DNA of 64,000 nt. It comes from Silvimonas soli. GTDB lineage: Bacteria; Pseudomonadota; Gammaproteobacteria; Burkholderiales; Chitinibacteraceae. The position numbers and the translations under genes were made by a program. The stretch is from NCBI RefSeq assembly GCF_030035605.1, contig NZ_CP106736.1:2604001-2668000 (forward strand). The letters are read 5' to 3'. The notes beneath the pieces were generated by a model, which worked only from the letters and a program-made list of their open reading frames with translations, ran no database searches and was not told the DNA's origin. This document shows positions 7,434 through 16,205 of the stretch, in pieces (position 1 is the first letter of the stretch; the number at the start of each line of letters is the position of its first letter).

Positions 7434-8603
7434 TTATAGCTTGTACGAGTCGTCGCCGTGTTCAAATCCGGCCAGCATCGTTGATAACTCAAGGTTTTTC
7501 GAGAATGCAATGACTTTGAAGAGTTCACCCATTTCGGCGGGGCTGGTCAGTTTTTGTACGGCGGCGGCGACTGGGGCGTACTGCTTGATGTTATCCGGGC
7601 CTACTGCGGCAAGGCGGGCGGTGAGACCGGCGTTGAGCAAATACTGCGCTTGCGAGACATAACCTTCCAGTTGCAGGCCATGATCAGCGCCTTGCTGGTA
7701 CACCGCCGTGAAGTCGACATGGCAAGTCAGGTCTGCCAGTCCCGGCAGGTAGAACGGGTCGGTCATGCTGTGATGGCGGTAATGCGCCATCAGCGTGCCT
7801 TGCTTGCGTTGCGGGTGGTAATACTCGATGGCAGGAAAGCCGTAGTCGATGAACAACGCGGCACCCCGTTGTAGCAGGTGGGCGGTGCTGGCGATAAAAC
7901 CGGGCAGTTCGGGCTGGATTTCGGTGAGATAGTCGCTGGGCAGTTCGAGTGCTTGAGCGGCGTCGCGCAACGGGCTATCGGCGAGTGGTCGATCGTCAAA
8001 AGCCAGCGCGTTGTCGCGCCAGACCACGCCACGTTCCAGCAATTCGCCATCTTCGGAGTTGTAAATCAGGGCGCAGGGGATAGCATCGAGCACTTCGTTG
8101 CCGACTACAAAACCGGTGAACTGTTGTGGTAAAGAATCCAGCCAGACCACCTTGTCGGCCAGATGCGGTACTAAAGCGTGCAAGGTGGCGCGCTGGCGTT
8201 CTTTTAACTCGGCGGACAGATCAACGATATAGTAGTGGCGCGGCAGGGTATCGAGCCGTTCCAGTTCGGTGAGGATCTGCGCGGCAAGCTTGCCGGTGCC
8301 CGCGCCAAATTCCAGTACGTCGCCAGTGCCGAGTGTTTGCAGCACTTGGGCCACGCTAGTGGCAATGCAGGCGCCATACAATGGCGAGAGTTCTGGCGCG
8401 GTGACAAAGTCGCCGGCCTCGCCAAATTTGGTGGCGCCGCCGGAATAATAGCCAAGGCCCGGTTCGTACAGCGCCATGCGCATGTAATCGCTGAAAGGCA
8501 GCCAGCCATCGCGGGCGGCAATGGCGTTACGGATGCGCTCGACCAGTTCGTGACTGGCGGCAAGGGCTTCGGGCGTGGCGGCGGGCAGTTGCGAGGAGGT
8601 CAT
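7434..8603 (-). CDS. MidA/NDUFAF7-type SAM-dependent methyltransferase
   Basis: A 389-residue class I methyltransferase of the COG1565 family. Visible are FSDYMRMALYEPGLGYYSGG near residues 38-57, the SAM-binding DVLEFGAGTGKLA at about 96-108, GNEVLDAIPCALI near 167-179, and ALFIDYGFPAIEYY near 247-260. The mitochondrial homologue methylates a complex I subunit; the bacterial target is not established. It is divergent from the pteridine reductase gene and is the only protein gene between it and tRNA-Met. Confidence 0.85.
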   Translation of the reverse strand: MTSSQLPAATPEALAASHELVERIRNAIAARDGWLPFSDYMRMALYEPGLGYYSGGATKFGEAGDFVTAPELSPLYGACIATSVAQVLQTLGTGDVLEFGAGTGKLAAQILTELERLDTLPRHYYIVDLSAELKERQRATLHALVPHLADKVVWLDSLPQQFTGFVVGNEVLDAIPCALIYNSEDGELLERGVVWRDNALAFDDRPLADSPLRDAAQALELPSDYLTEIQPELPGFIASTAHLLQRGAALFIDYGFPAIEYYHPQRKQGTLMAHYRHHSMTDPFYLPGLADLTCHVDFTAVYQQGADHGLQLEGYVSQAQYLLNAGLTARLAAVGPDNIKQYAPVAAAVQKLTSPAEMGELFKVIAFSKNLELSTMLAGFEHGDDSYKL

Positions 8604-8714
8604 GTCGGCAGCAGAATCGCGCTATGGCTTTGAAATCATCAAGCCGACAATTCTAAATGATCTTGCCTGGGTCGGCTCATGCATGGGCACCCGGGTACAA
8701 GCGGAGAGACAAAT

Positions 8715-9449
8715 ATGGAAAAGGTGGCGCTGATCACCGGTGGCGCCCGCCGTGTTGGCGCGGGAATCGCCCGTTATTTGCACGCACGGGGCTGGCGCAT
8801 TGCGCTGCATTACCGCAGTTCGGCCAAAGATGCCGAGCAACTGGCGAGTGAACTGAACACGATTCGCGCGAATTCGGTGCTGACGGTGCAGGCGGACTTG
8901 CTGGATATCAGCGCCTTGCCGGTGCTGGTCAACGCCGCAACACGCCATTTCGGGCGGCTGGATGCCGTGGTGAACAACGCGTCATCATTCTTTCCGACGC
9001 CGGTGGGCGAATTCACCGAAGCGGCCTGGCATGATTTGCTCGGTTCCAACCTCAAAGCGCCGATCTTTCTGGCGCAGGCCGCTGCCGAAGCATTGCGAGA
9101 AACGCGTGGCGTGATTGTGAGCATTGCCGATATCCATGCTGATCGGCCTTATCCGCAGCACACGCTGTACACGGTGGCCAAGGCCGGGCTGGTGGCAATG
9201 ACGCGCTCGCTGGCGCGCGATCTGGCGCCGCACGTGCGGGTCAACGCGGTGGCGCCGGGCTCCAATCTCTGGCCCGATGGCGACAGCGTGTTTGACGCCG
9301 CGGAACGCGCCCGTATCGAAGCCAGCATTCCATTGGGTCGCACTGGCACCCCGGAAGACCTGGCGCAGGCAATCCACTTTTTGCTTGAAGCACCTTATGT
9401 AACGGGCGTGATTCTGCCGGTGGATGGCGGGCGCAGTATCGTCCTGTAA
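8715..9449 (+). CDS. Short-chain dehydrogenase, pteridine reductase type
   Basis: A 244-residue SDR protein. The cofactor motif is ITGGARRVGAGIARYL, whose arginine-containing form (TGxxxRxG) is typical of NADPH-using pteridine reductases and FolM. NNASSFFPTPV near 89-99, SIADIHADRP, and the catalytic YTVAKAG complete the SDR core. The role is probably reduction of dihydropterins or dihydrofolate. GGAGA lies before the ATG at 8715. Assignment to pteridine reductase rather than a generic SDR rests on the GGARRVG motif and the NASSF loop. Confidence 0.8.
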   Translation: MEKVALITGGARRVGAGIARYLHARGWRIALHYRSSAKDAEQLASELNTIRANSVLTVQADLLDISALPVLVNAATRHFGRLDAVVNNASSFFPTPVGEFTEAAWHDLLGSNLKAPIFLAQAAAEALRETRGVIVSIADIHADRPYPQHTLYTVAKAGLVAMTRSLARDLAPHVRVNAVAPGSNLWPDGDSVFDAAERARIEASIPLGRTGTPEDLAQAIHFLLEAPYVTGVILPVDGGRSIVL

Positions 9450-9553
9450 TGCCTGCATCATGGTCTGAATGCAAACTGCATGGAACGTGCGGCGCATAAC
9501 GGTCTCAAACCCGCTTCGATGCCCGATCCGCTTTCTTCAGTCTGGAGGTTCGC

Positions 9554-10081
9554 ATGAAAAACGTGATGGTTGCCGCATTGTTGGCTGCAGGTCTGGCTGG
9601 TTTCGCCGGCGCCGCGACGCTGGATGTCCCGGTAAGAGCAGCTACCGCTGAAGGAACAGGCCCGGCGCTGGGGACGATCAACATCGCCGAAACGCCATAT
9701 GGCTTGGTGTTTACCCCGCATCTACAGGGCTTGCCGCCAGGTGTGCATGGTTTTCACGTGCATGAAAATGGCAGCTGCGAGCCGCGAATGAAAGATGGTA
9801 AAGCCGTTGCTGCGCTGGCTGCAGGTGGGCATTTTGATCCGCAAAAAACCGGCAAGCATCTGGGGCCTTATGGCGATGGGCACCTGGGCGATTTGCCCGC
9901 GCTATACGTCACCGCTGACGGCATGGCCGATTACCCTGTACTGGCGCCTCGGCTGAAGAAAATCAGTGAAATCCAGGGCCACGCTTTGATGGTGCACGCC
10001 GGTGGTGATAATCACTCGGACATGCCGCAGCCGCTGGGCGGCGGCGGTGCACGCTTTGCTTGTGGCGTGATTGGCGGCTAA
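9554..10081 (+). CDS. sodC: Periplasmic Cu/Zn superoxide dismutase
   Basis: A 175-residue protein with a signal peptide cleaved after AGA-A near residue 21. Copper and zinc ligands are visible in HGFHVHENGSC, GGHFDP, KHLGPYGDGHLGDLP and HALMVHAGGDNHSD, and the active-site arginine and second disulfide cysteine in ARFACGVIG. It dismutates superoxide in the periplasm. GGAGG lies before the ATG. Single gene between the pteridine reductase and ttcA. Confidence 0.93.
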   Translation: MKNVMVAALLAAGLAGFAGAATLDVPVRAATAEGTGPALGTINIAETPYGLVFTPHLQGLPPGVHGFHVHENGSCEPRMKDGKAVAALAAGGHFDPQKTGKHLGPYGDGHLGDLPALYVTADGMADYPVLAPRLKKISEIQGHALMVHAGGDNHSDMPQPLGGGGARFACGVIGG

Positions 10082-10235
10082 GCCAGCGTTTTAACGGTCT
10101 GTCGCAACCAGCAAAAAACGTAAAAACTTCGAATTGCCCGGCGCAGCGCGTGGTTGCTGAGTGCGCATTGCCGGGCGCGTGCGCCTGAGTGTCAATATTT
10201 CAGGTAAAATCGCCGTCAATTCAACCATCTATCAA

Positions 10236-10254
10236 CGGGGCGCCTGGCGCCCCG
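10236..10254 (+). promoter_or_regulatory. GC-rich hairpin just upstream of ttcA
   Basis: CGGGGCGCC and GGCGCCCCG form a perfect 9-base inverted repeat around one T, ending 13 bases before the ttcA ATG. It could mask or replace the ribosome binding site, because no strong purine-rich Shine-Dalgarno is otherwise present. Confidence 0.4.
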
Positions 10255-10267
10255 TGAGCTTTTCATC

Positions 10268-11215
10268 ATGAATGCAGCGACCGAAACTGCCGCTTTGTCC
10301 GAAGCGGAACAAAAGCAGAAATACAATCTGAACAAGCTGGCCAAACAGCTGCGCCACGCCGTGGGCGACGCCATCAACGATTTCAACATGATCGAGCAGG
10401 GCGATAAGGTCATGGTGTGTCTGTCCGGCGGCAAAGACAGTTACACCATGCTCGATATCCTGCTGAGCCTGCAAAAATCGGCACCGATTGATTTCTCGAT
10501 CGTGGCGGTGAATCTGGACCAGAAACAACCCGGCTTTCCCGAGCAAGTGCTGCCGGAATACCTGAAAGCGCTGGGCGTGGATTACCGCATTATTGAAGAA
10601 GACACGTATTCCATCGTGACTCGCGTGGTGCCGGAAGGCAAAACCACCTGTGGTCTGTGCTCGCGTTTGCGTCGTGGCATTCTGTATCGCGTGGCCGATG
10701 AACTGGGCGCAACCAAGATCGCGCTGGGCCATCATCGTGAAGACATCCTGGAAACGCTGTTCCTGAACATGTTCTACGGCGGCAAGATGAAATCCATGCC
10801 GCCCAAACTGGTCAGCGACGATGGCAAGCACGTGGTGATCCGTCCGCTGGCGTATTGCCGCGAGAAAGATATCGTGCGCTTCGCCCAAGCCAAGCAATAT
10901 CCCATCATTCCGTGCAATTTGTGCGGAAGTCAGCCCAATCTGCAACGCGAAGTGGTGGGCGACATGCTCAAGGACTGGGACAAACGCTTCCCCGGCCGCA
11001 TCGAGAGCATGTTCCGCGCCATGCGCAATGTGGTGCCGTCGCACATGGCCGACACCAAGCTATACGACTTTGCCAATGCCCGCGCCGATGGCGTAGCGCG
11101 GGAAGATGGCGACAAAGCGTTTGATCGCGAAAGTTTTAGTGATCCGGCGCGCATCTCGATTCTGGCCAGCCGCCCGGACGAGGCGCCGTCAGCCTCGGCC
11201 TGCGGGGATTTCTGA
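10268..11215 (+). CDS. ttcA: tRNA 2-thiocytidine(32) synthetase TtcA
   Basis: A 315-residue PP-loop ATPase that thiolates cytidine 32 of certain tRNAs. The PP-loop LSGGKDSY is near residues 52-59. The iron-sulfur cysteine pairs are CGLC near 128-131 and PCNLCGS near 215-221, and the conserved GHHREDILETLFLNMFYGG lies between them. All features of an active [4Fe-4S] enzyme are present. The next gene starts on the last base of its stop codon, so the two are translationally coupled. Confidence 0.95.
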   Translation: MNAATETAALSEAEQKQKYNLNKLAKQLRHAVGDAINDFNMIEQGDKVMVCLSGGKDSYTMLDILLSLQKSAPIDFSIVAVNLDQKQPGFPEQVLPEYLKALGVDYRIIEEDTYSIVTRVVPEGKTTCGLCSRLRRGILYRVADELGATKIALGHHREDILETLFLNMFYGGKMKSMPPKLVSDDGKHVVIRPLAYCREKDIVRFAQAKQYPIIPCNLCGSQPNLQREVVGDMLKDWDKRFPGRIESMFRAMRNVVPSHMADTKLYDFANARADGVAREDGDKAFDRESFSDPARISILASRPDEAPSASACGDF

Positions 11216-12003
11216 TGCTGTTTCGCTCCAAACGCATCAGCCCGGCGGCGCATGAAGAAATCCAGATTGATATCTCTGATTCTCTAGGCATTCGTAAACT
11301 GCATTTCGGCGGTGATGACACGCAAAGCGCCATGCGGGTGAATGACCCGATTGAACTGGTGCTGGCGTATACCCGCTGTTTGTTTGGTTTTTTGTTGTTC
11401 GCCGAGCCACCAAAACAAGCGTTGTTGATCGGCTTGGGCGGAGGGTCCATTGCCAAGTGGATCCACGAAAAAATGCCGGAGACACATCTGAGGGCGGTCG
11501 AACTGCATCCGCAAGTGGTCGCCGTTGCCCGCAGCATGTTCCAGACGCCTGCGGACGACGACCAGTTTCAGGTCATCGTGGGCGATGGCGCGGCGCATGT
11601 CTACGGCATGGCGGATGACAGCGCCGACCTGATTGTCATGGACGCCTACGGCCCCTCAGGCATTGCCGAATCATTGGCGACCTCCGATTTCTTCAGTGCC
11701 TGTCGCGATCGGCTGACTGCGGACGGGATTCTGGCCGTGAATCTGTGGGGTTCCGACCGACGGTTTGAGACCTATCGCGAACGCCTTTCGCAGGTTTTTG
11801 ATGGCCGGGTGCTGCTGTTGCCCGCGCGCCAGAAGGGTAATGTCATGGCGTTTTGCTTTGCCCGTGGGTTAAACAACCCCACCTGGCAGGCGCTGGCAGC
11901 CAGGGCAGAAGTGCTCAAACCCCGCTACGGGCTCGAATTTGATGAATTTGTGAGCGACCTGGCGCGGTTGAATGCGCACAACGATCGCAAGCTATTCATT
12001 TGA
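11215..12003 (+). CDS. Spermidine-synthase-like methyltransferase-fold protein
   Basis: A 262-residue protein with a Rossmann core of spermidine synthase type: LLIGLGGGSIAKWIHEK near 68-84, AVELHPQVVAVAR near 93-105, DADLIVMDAYGP-like DLIVMDAYGPSG near 138-149. Whether it makes polyamines is uncertain, as many short family members have no proven aminopropyltransferase activity. Its ATG overlaps the ttcA stop by one base. Confidence 0.75.
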   Translation: MLFRSKRISPAAHEEIQIDISDSLGIRKLHFGGDDTQSAMRVNDPIELVLAYTRCLFGFLLFAEPPKQALLIGLGGGSIAKWIHEKMPETHLRAVELHPQVVAVARSMFQTPADDDQFQVIVGDGAAHVYGMADDSADLIVMDAYGPSGIAESLATSDFFSACRDRLTADGILAVNLWGSDRRFETYRERLSQVFDGRVLLLPARQKGNVMAFCFARGLNNPTWQALAARAEVLKPRYGLEFDEFVSDLARLNAHNDRKLFI

Positions 12004-12171
12004 AGTGATCTTTCGCTGAAGCGGCTTGCCAGCTATGACATTGGCAATATTTACCGCTTCACCCGGCCCGGGAATGGCTTCTGATTTTGGTCAAGAATCA
12101 TTTGCAGGTTTCCAAGCCTGGCCGGATGTGAAAAAATCAGGGTTAACCAAAGCTTAACAAGGTATTACCCC

Positions 12172-12669
12172 ATGCTCGACCGAGACGGTTATCGTCCGAA
12201 CGTCGGCATCATCATCATCAACCACAGGAATCAGGTCTTCTGGGGCAAACGCGTACGCGAGCATTCCTGGCAATTCCCGCAAGGCGGGATCAAACAGGGT
12301 GAAACACCGGAACAAGCCATGTTCCGCGAGCTGATGGAAGAAGTCGGCCTGTCACACCAACAGGTCGAGATCATCGGGCGCACGCGTGAGTGGTTGAAAT
12401 ATGATGTGCCGACTAACTGGGTTCGCCGCGAATGGCGCGGCACTTATAAAGGACAAAAGCAGATCTGGTTTTTACTGCGGCTCAAAGGGCATGACTCCGA
12501 TGTCTGCCTGCGCCGTACCAACCACCCGGAATTCGACGCCTGGCGTTGGAATGACTGGTGGGCACCGCTGGAAGCCGTGATTGAATTCAAGCGCGGCGTC
12601 TATGAAGCGGCGTTGTCTGAACTGGCGCGCTTTCTTGAGCGTACGCCAGATCGACGGGCGCATCTTTAA
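12172..12669 (+). CDS. rppH: RNA pyrophosphohydrolase RppH
   Basis: A 165-residue Nudix hydrolase that removes pyrophosphate from the 5' end of mRNA and so starts decay. It opens MLDRDGYRPNVGIIIIN, as in RppH, and the Nudix box GGIKQGETPEQAMFRELMEE runs from about residue 38 with VGL after it. The sequence LKYDVPTNWVRREWRGTYKG is typical of the family. A hairpin terminator follows at 12757. Confidence 0.95.
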   Translation: MLDRDGYRPNVGIIIINHRNQVFWGKRVREHSWQFPQGGIKQGETPEQAMFRELMEEVGLSHQQVEIIGRTREWLKYDVPTNWVRREWRGTYKGQKQIWFLLRLKGHDSDVCLRRTNHPEFDAWRWNDWWAPLEAVIEFKRGVYEAALSELARFLERTPDRRAHL

Positions 12670-12756
12670 GCACCTGCGCCGGTTCAACCTGGCCTGGTTT
12701 TATCCGGCAGCGTGTTTTTTTTGAAGCTGTAAAAAGTCGTAAAGCATTTCAGGATC

Positions 12757-12796
12757 GCCCCGGCAGAGCCCGTTTTCTGCCGGGGCGCCTGTTTAT
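12757..12796 (+). terminator. Terminator between rppH and pilS
   Basis: GCCCCGGCAGA at 12757-12767 pairs perfectly with TCTGCCGGGGC at 12776-12786, followed by a T-rich stretch (GTTTATTTG). Confidence 0.65.
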
Positions 12797-12869
12797 TTGT
12801 CGGGTTGGTTTACAAACCCGGACGGCCCGTTCCGGGCTGCGCAACAAGGCTCACCAGAAGGCCCGCGCC

Positions 12870-14465
12870 ATGCCAGAAGCATCTGACCGCTCTCCCTCGG
12901 AAATGCACTGGCGCTCGCTCGCCGGGCTTAATCTGTTTCGTTTGCTGTGCGTGGTCGGCCTGATCATCAGCATCGTGTTGTTCTCCCGCCGACTGGTGCT
13001 TGATCCGGAGCTGCGCCAACCCTTTGTGTGGCTGATCAGTGGCGATCTGATCCTGATTGCGCTATTTGCCATCACCATCCGCAAACGCATTCCCAATTTT
13101 GAAATCCAGCTGAGTGCGCAAGTCGTCACGGACGTGATCTTTCTGGTCAGTCTGATGGATTTGTTTGGCGGGGTGAAAAGCGGCCTGGGCATTCTGTTAT
13201 TGCCATATCTGGCCGCTGCCGGCTTGATCTCGCGTGGCCGCATGACGCTGTTTCACGCTGCAGTGGCCAGTATTGCGCTGCTGATTGAACAAGGCTGGCG
13301 GGTGCTCAATTACCAGTCCAGTTTTGACGAGAATTTCACCCCGGCTTTGTTGTGTATCGCTTGTTTCGCGGTGGCGTGGCTAGGACATCGTCTGTCGCGT
13401 CTGGCCGAAGCCAGCGAAAAACTGGCCGAGCAGCGCGGCGTGGATTTGCAGAATCTGGCACAGGTGAACCAACGCATTTTGCAAGATGTCTCGGATGGCG
13501 TGGTGGTGGTGGATGGTGCCGGGCATATCCGTCAGTTCAACGAGCGGGCGGAGCTATTGACCGGGCAACGTTTACAGATCGGCGAGCGGCTGGCCGCGTC
13601 CTTGCCGTTGCTGGGTAAGGCGGTAACCGGTTGGCAGGCGGACCGGCAACGCCCGCTGGAACTGGTGGCTGGCGTGTCACCACAAAACACCTTGCGCTTG
13701 CGCATGGTTGGCTTGTCTGCCGCCGAGCCGGGTGATGTGATGGTTTATCTGGAAGATATGGACCGGCTACGGCAGGAGTCGCAGCAACTCAAGCTGGCAG
13801 CGCTGGGACGGCTGACCGCCAATCTGGCCCATGAGATCCGCAATCCGCTGTCGGCAATTTCTCATGCGGCTCAATTGCTGGGCGAAGAAACACATTCCGA
13901 TCCACTCTATACCCGGTTGACGCGCATTATTGACGACAACGCCAACCGGCTCGAACGCATGGTGCGGGATGTGCTCGAGTTGAATCGGCGTGACCGCCTG
14001 CAGATGACCGAAATCGACCTGGCTAACTGGTTGCAAGGCTTTTTGCTGGAGTTTCGTCAGGTAGAAAACATCGTTCCGCAGTTAACGCTGTCTTGTCCGG
14101 CCAATGCGGTGATACGGTTCGACCCCGGTCATTTGCATCAGGTGTTGTGGAATCTGGCGCGTAATGGCTGGCGTTATTGCAGCCAGGGCGAAAACAGCCT
14201 GACTTTTACCGTCGAGTTGCTTGACGGCCGCTGGCAACTGGACGTGTTTAATGACGGGCCGCCCGTGCCGGCTGATGCGCAAGTGCAACTGTTCGAGCCT
14301 TTCTTTACTACCGAATCCAAAGGCACCGGGCTTGGCTTGTATATTGCACGGGAAATCTGCGCCGCGAACGCAGCGCAACTGGAATACGCGCCCCCGCCAG
14401 ATGGCGGAGCGCGCTTTCGCATTACCTTCGGAATGAATGATGGCCAGAAAAACACGAACGGATAA
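12870..14465 (+). CDS. pilS: Sensor histidine kinase PilS
   Basis: A 531-residue inner-membrane kinase. Residues 12-180 contain about six membrane segments (FRLLCVVGLIISIVLF through LLCIACFAVAWLG). A PAS-like domain is near 205-300 (DVSDGVVVVDGAGHI), HisKA contains NLAHEIRNPLSAI with phospho-acceptor His321, and the ATPase domain ends with ESKGTGLGLYIARE near 485-500. PilS controls type IV pilin transcription through PilR. Its 3' end overlaps pilR by 29 bases. Identification rests on architecture plus the neighbouring NtrC-type regulator. Confidence 0.87.
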   Translation: MPEASDRSPSEMHWRSLAGLNLFRLLCVVGLIISIVLFSRRLVLDPELRQPFVWLISGDLILIALFAITIRKRIPNFEIQLSAQVVTDVIFLVSLMDLFGGVKSGLGILLLPYLAAAGLISRGRMTLFHAAVASIALLIEQGWRVLNYQSSFDENFTPALLCIACFAVAWLGHRLSRLAEASEKLAEQRGVDLQNLAQVNQRILQDVSDGVVVVDGAGHIRQFNERAELLTGQRLQIGERLAASLPLLGKAVTGWQADRQRPLELVAGVSPQNTLRLRMVGLSAAEPGDVMVYLEDMDRLRQESQQLKLAALGRLTANLAHEIRNPLSAISHAAQLLGEETHSDPLYTRLTRIIDDNANRLERMVRDVLELNRRDRLQMTEIDLANWLQGFLLEFRQVENIVPQLTLSCPANAVIRFDPGHLHQVLWNLARNGWRYCSQGENSLTFTVELLDGRWQLDVFNDGPPVPADAQVQLFEPFFTTESKGTGLGLYIAREICAANAAQLEYAPPPDGGARFRITFGMNDGQKNTNG

Positions 14466-15795
14466 GCGCGTATTGGTGGTCGACGATGAGGTCGACCTGG
14501 CCGAGTTGCTGGAGCTGACGTTGCTCAAAATGGGCCTGTCGGTCGATACCGCCAACAGTGTGGCCGAGGCTCGGCATTGCCTGGATCGCCAGCGTTACGA
14601 TTTCTGCCTGACCGACATGCGCATGACCGATGGTGACGGGCTGGAAGTCATCCAGTACATCCAGAGTAAAAAGCTGGATTTGCCCGTGGCCGTGATTACC
14701 GCTTATGGCAGCACCCAGAATGCCGTGGCCGCACTCAAGGCCGGCGCGTTTGATTATTTGGCCAAGCCGGTGTCGCTGGAGCAACTGCGCACGCTGATCA
14801 AATCCGCCCTCAGTCTGGATGACGAAACAGACGAAGCAACCACCTCCGGTCAACCGCCGCGCATGCTGTTGGGCGAATCGCCGGCCATGAAACAAGTGCT
14901 GGAATTGATCGACAAACTCGCCCGCAGTCAGGCGCCGGTCTATGTCAGTGGCGAATCGGGTTCGGGCAAGGAGCGTGCGGCGCGGCTGATTCACGCCCAG
15001 TCAGCGCGCGTCGAAAAGCCGTTTGTGGCCGTTAACTGCGGCGCTATCCCCGAAAACCTGATGGAAAGCGAGTTTTTCGGTTACCGCAAAGGGGCGTTTA
15101 CCGGCGCCGATGCCGATCGCGACGGTTTTTTCCAGGCCGCACATGGCGGCACATTGTTTCTGGATGAAGTGGCCGATCTGCCGTTGCCCATGCAGGTCAA
15201 ACTGCTGCGGGCCATTCAGGAACGCAAAGTACGCAAGGTTGGCGCCACGCAAGAAGAAGCCGTGGACGTGCGCATTATCAGCGCCACGCATCAAAACCTG
15301 GCACGCTGCGTCGAAAGCGGCCGGTTTCGCCAGGACTTGTACTACCGGCTTAATGTGATTGAACTGCATATGCCGCCATTGCGTGAAATGGGCGCAGATG
15401 TCGAGCTGATTGCCCGCAATCTGCTTGTCCGACTGGCACAGCAAAGCGGGCAAACTGTTCCGACTTTTGCGCCAGAAGCGCTCACCGCGCTACGCCACTA
15501 CGCTTTTCCCGGCAACGTACGTGAGCTGGAAAACATGCTGGAACGGGCGCTGGCGCTGTGTGACGGCGCGTTGATTGTGGCCGATGATTTGCAGATCAAC
15601 CCCGCCGCCGAATCAACGCGTGAAGGCGGAGCGCTGGATGTAACTGACTCGCTGCAGGACTATCTGGACCGGGTTGAGCGTGCGGCAATTCTGGATGCGC
15701 TGGAGAAAACCAGCGGCAACCGCACTCAGGCCGCCAAGGTGCTGGGGGTGACTTTCCGGTCGTTCCGCTACCGAATGGAGCGTTTGGGGATTTGA
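14437..15795 (+). CDS. pilR: Sigma-54 response regulator PilR
   Basis: A 452-residue NtrC-family activator. The receiver domain has phospho-acceptor Asp60 in FCLTDMRM. The AAA+ domain has Walker A GESGSGKE from residue 172, an intact GAFTGA from 219 for sigma-54 contact, and Walker B GGTLFLDE. The C-terminal Fis-type helix-turn-helix is KTSGNRTQAAKVLGVT. It should activate pilA and other sigma-54 promoters. Starts at 14437 or 14440 are both possible inside the pilS end. Confidence 0.9.
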   Translation: MMARKTRTDKRVLVVDDEVDLAELLELTLLKMGLSVDTANSVAEARHCLDRQRYDFCLTDMRMTDGDGLEVIQYIQSKKLDLPVAVITAYGSTQNAVAALKAGAFDYLAKPVSLEQLRTLIKSALSLDDETDEATTSGQPPRMLLGESPAMKQVLELIDKLARSQAPVYVSGESGSGKERAARLIHAQSARVEKPFVAVNCGAIPENLMESEFFGYRKGAFTGADADRDGFFQAAHGGTLFLDEVADLPLPMQVKLLRAIQERKVRKVGATQEEAVDVRIISATHQNLARCVESGRFRQDLYYRLNVIELHMPPLREMGADVELIARNLLVRLAQQSGQTVPTFAPEALTALRHYAFPGNVRELENMLERALALCDGALIVADDLQINPAAESTREGGALDVTDSLQDYLDRVERAAILDALEKTSGNRTQAAKVLGVTFRSFRYRMERLGI

Positions 15796-15953
15796 TTTTT
15801 GCTGGGAGCGGCGGATTGGGCGTGCAGGGCGGCTGTAACTCGCTTGGCGTCGTTGGTTTCTTGTTGCGCCGACTTCAAAACTTGCTGCGTTAGTGCCTTC
15901 AGCACAGGTTTGCAAGGCGTTTGATACCCGGGGGTACCCGGGAGCACGCTTCT

Positions 15954-15975
15954 TTTCTTTGCGTCGCCAAAGAAA
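15954..15975. repeat. Palindromic intergenic element (TTTCTTTG...CAAAGAAA)
   Basis: A perfect 8-base inverted repeat around CGTCGC. Similar TTCTTTGCGTCGCCAAAGAA sequences are, from general knowledge, common between genes in betaproteobacteria. It may also serve as a bidirectional transcription stop for the convergent genes. Confidence 0.5.
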
Positions 15976-16083
15976 GGTGTCCCAAAGTCCCGCAGGGCAG
16001 GATAGCAAAAGGCGACCCCGCTGCCGCACGGGGGCCTGAAGTCAAAAGACGAAGCAAATTCGTTTGTTTACCAGGTTTTTGTA

Positions 16084-16113
16084 GCCCGGATGAAGCGTAG
16101 CGGGAATCCGGGG
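16084..16113. repeat. REP-like palindrome, copy 1
   Basis: An imperfect palindrome with arms CCCGGAT and ATCCGGG around GAAGCGTAGCGGGA. A near-identical copy lies at 23434-23464. Confidence 0.65.
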
Positions 16114-16205
16114 TAGCGATGCCGATCAATGCTGATGCAGCGACCTTTGTTGCCTGCCATGCGCTCGTTGCCATGCTTTATTTACGCTGGCTCGCGCGCT
16201 GCGAT

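Larger units (their letters stand above)
15796..16205. other. Intergenic stretch with inverted repeats
   Basis: 410 bases between convergent pilR and the PhzF-like gene. It holds a TTTCTTTG / CAAAGAAA hairpin at 15954-15975 and a REP-like element at 16084-16113. No coding sequence is supported. Confidence 0.55.
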
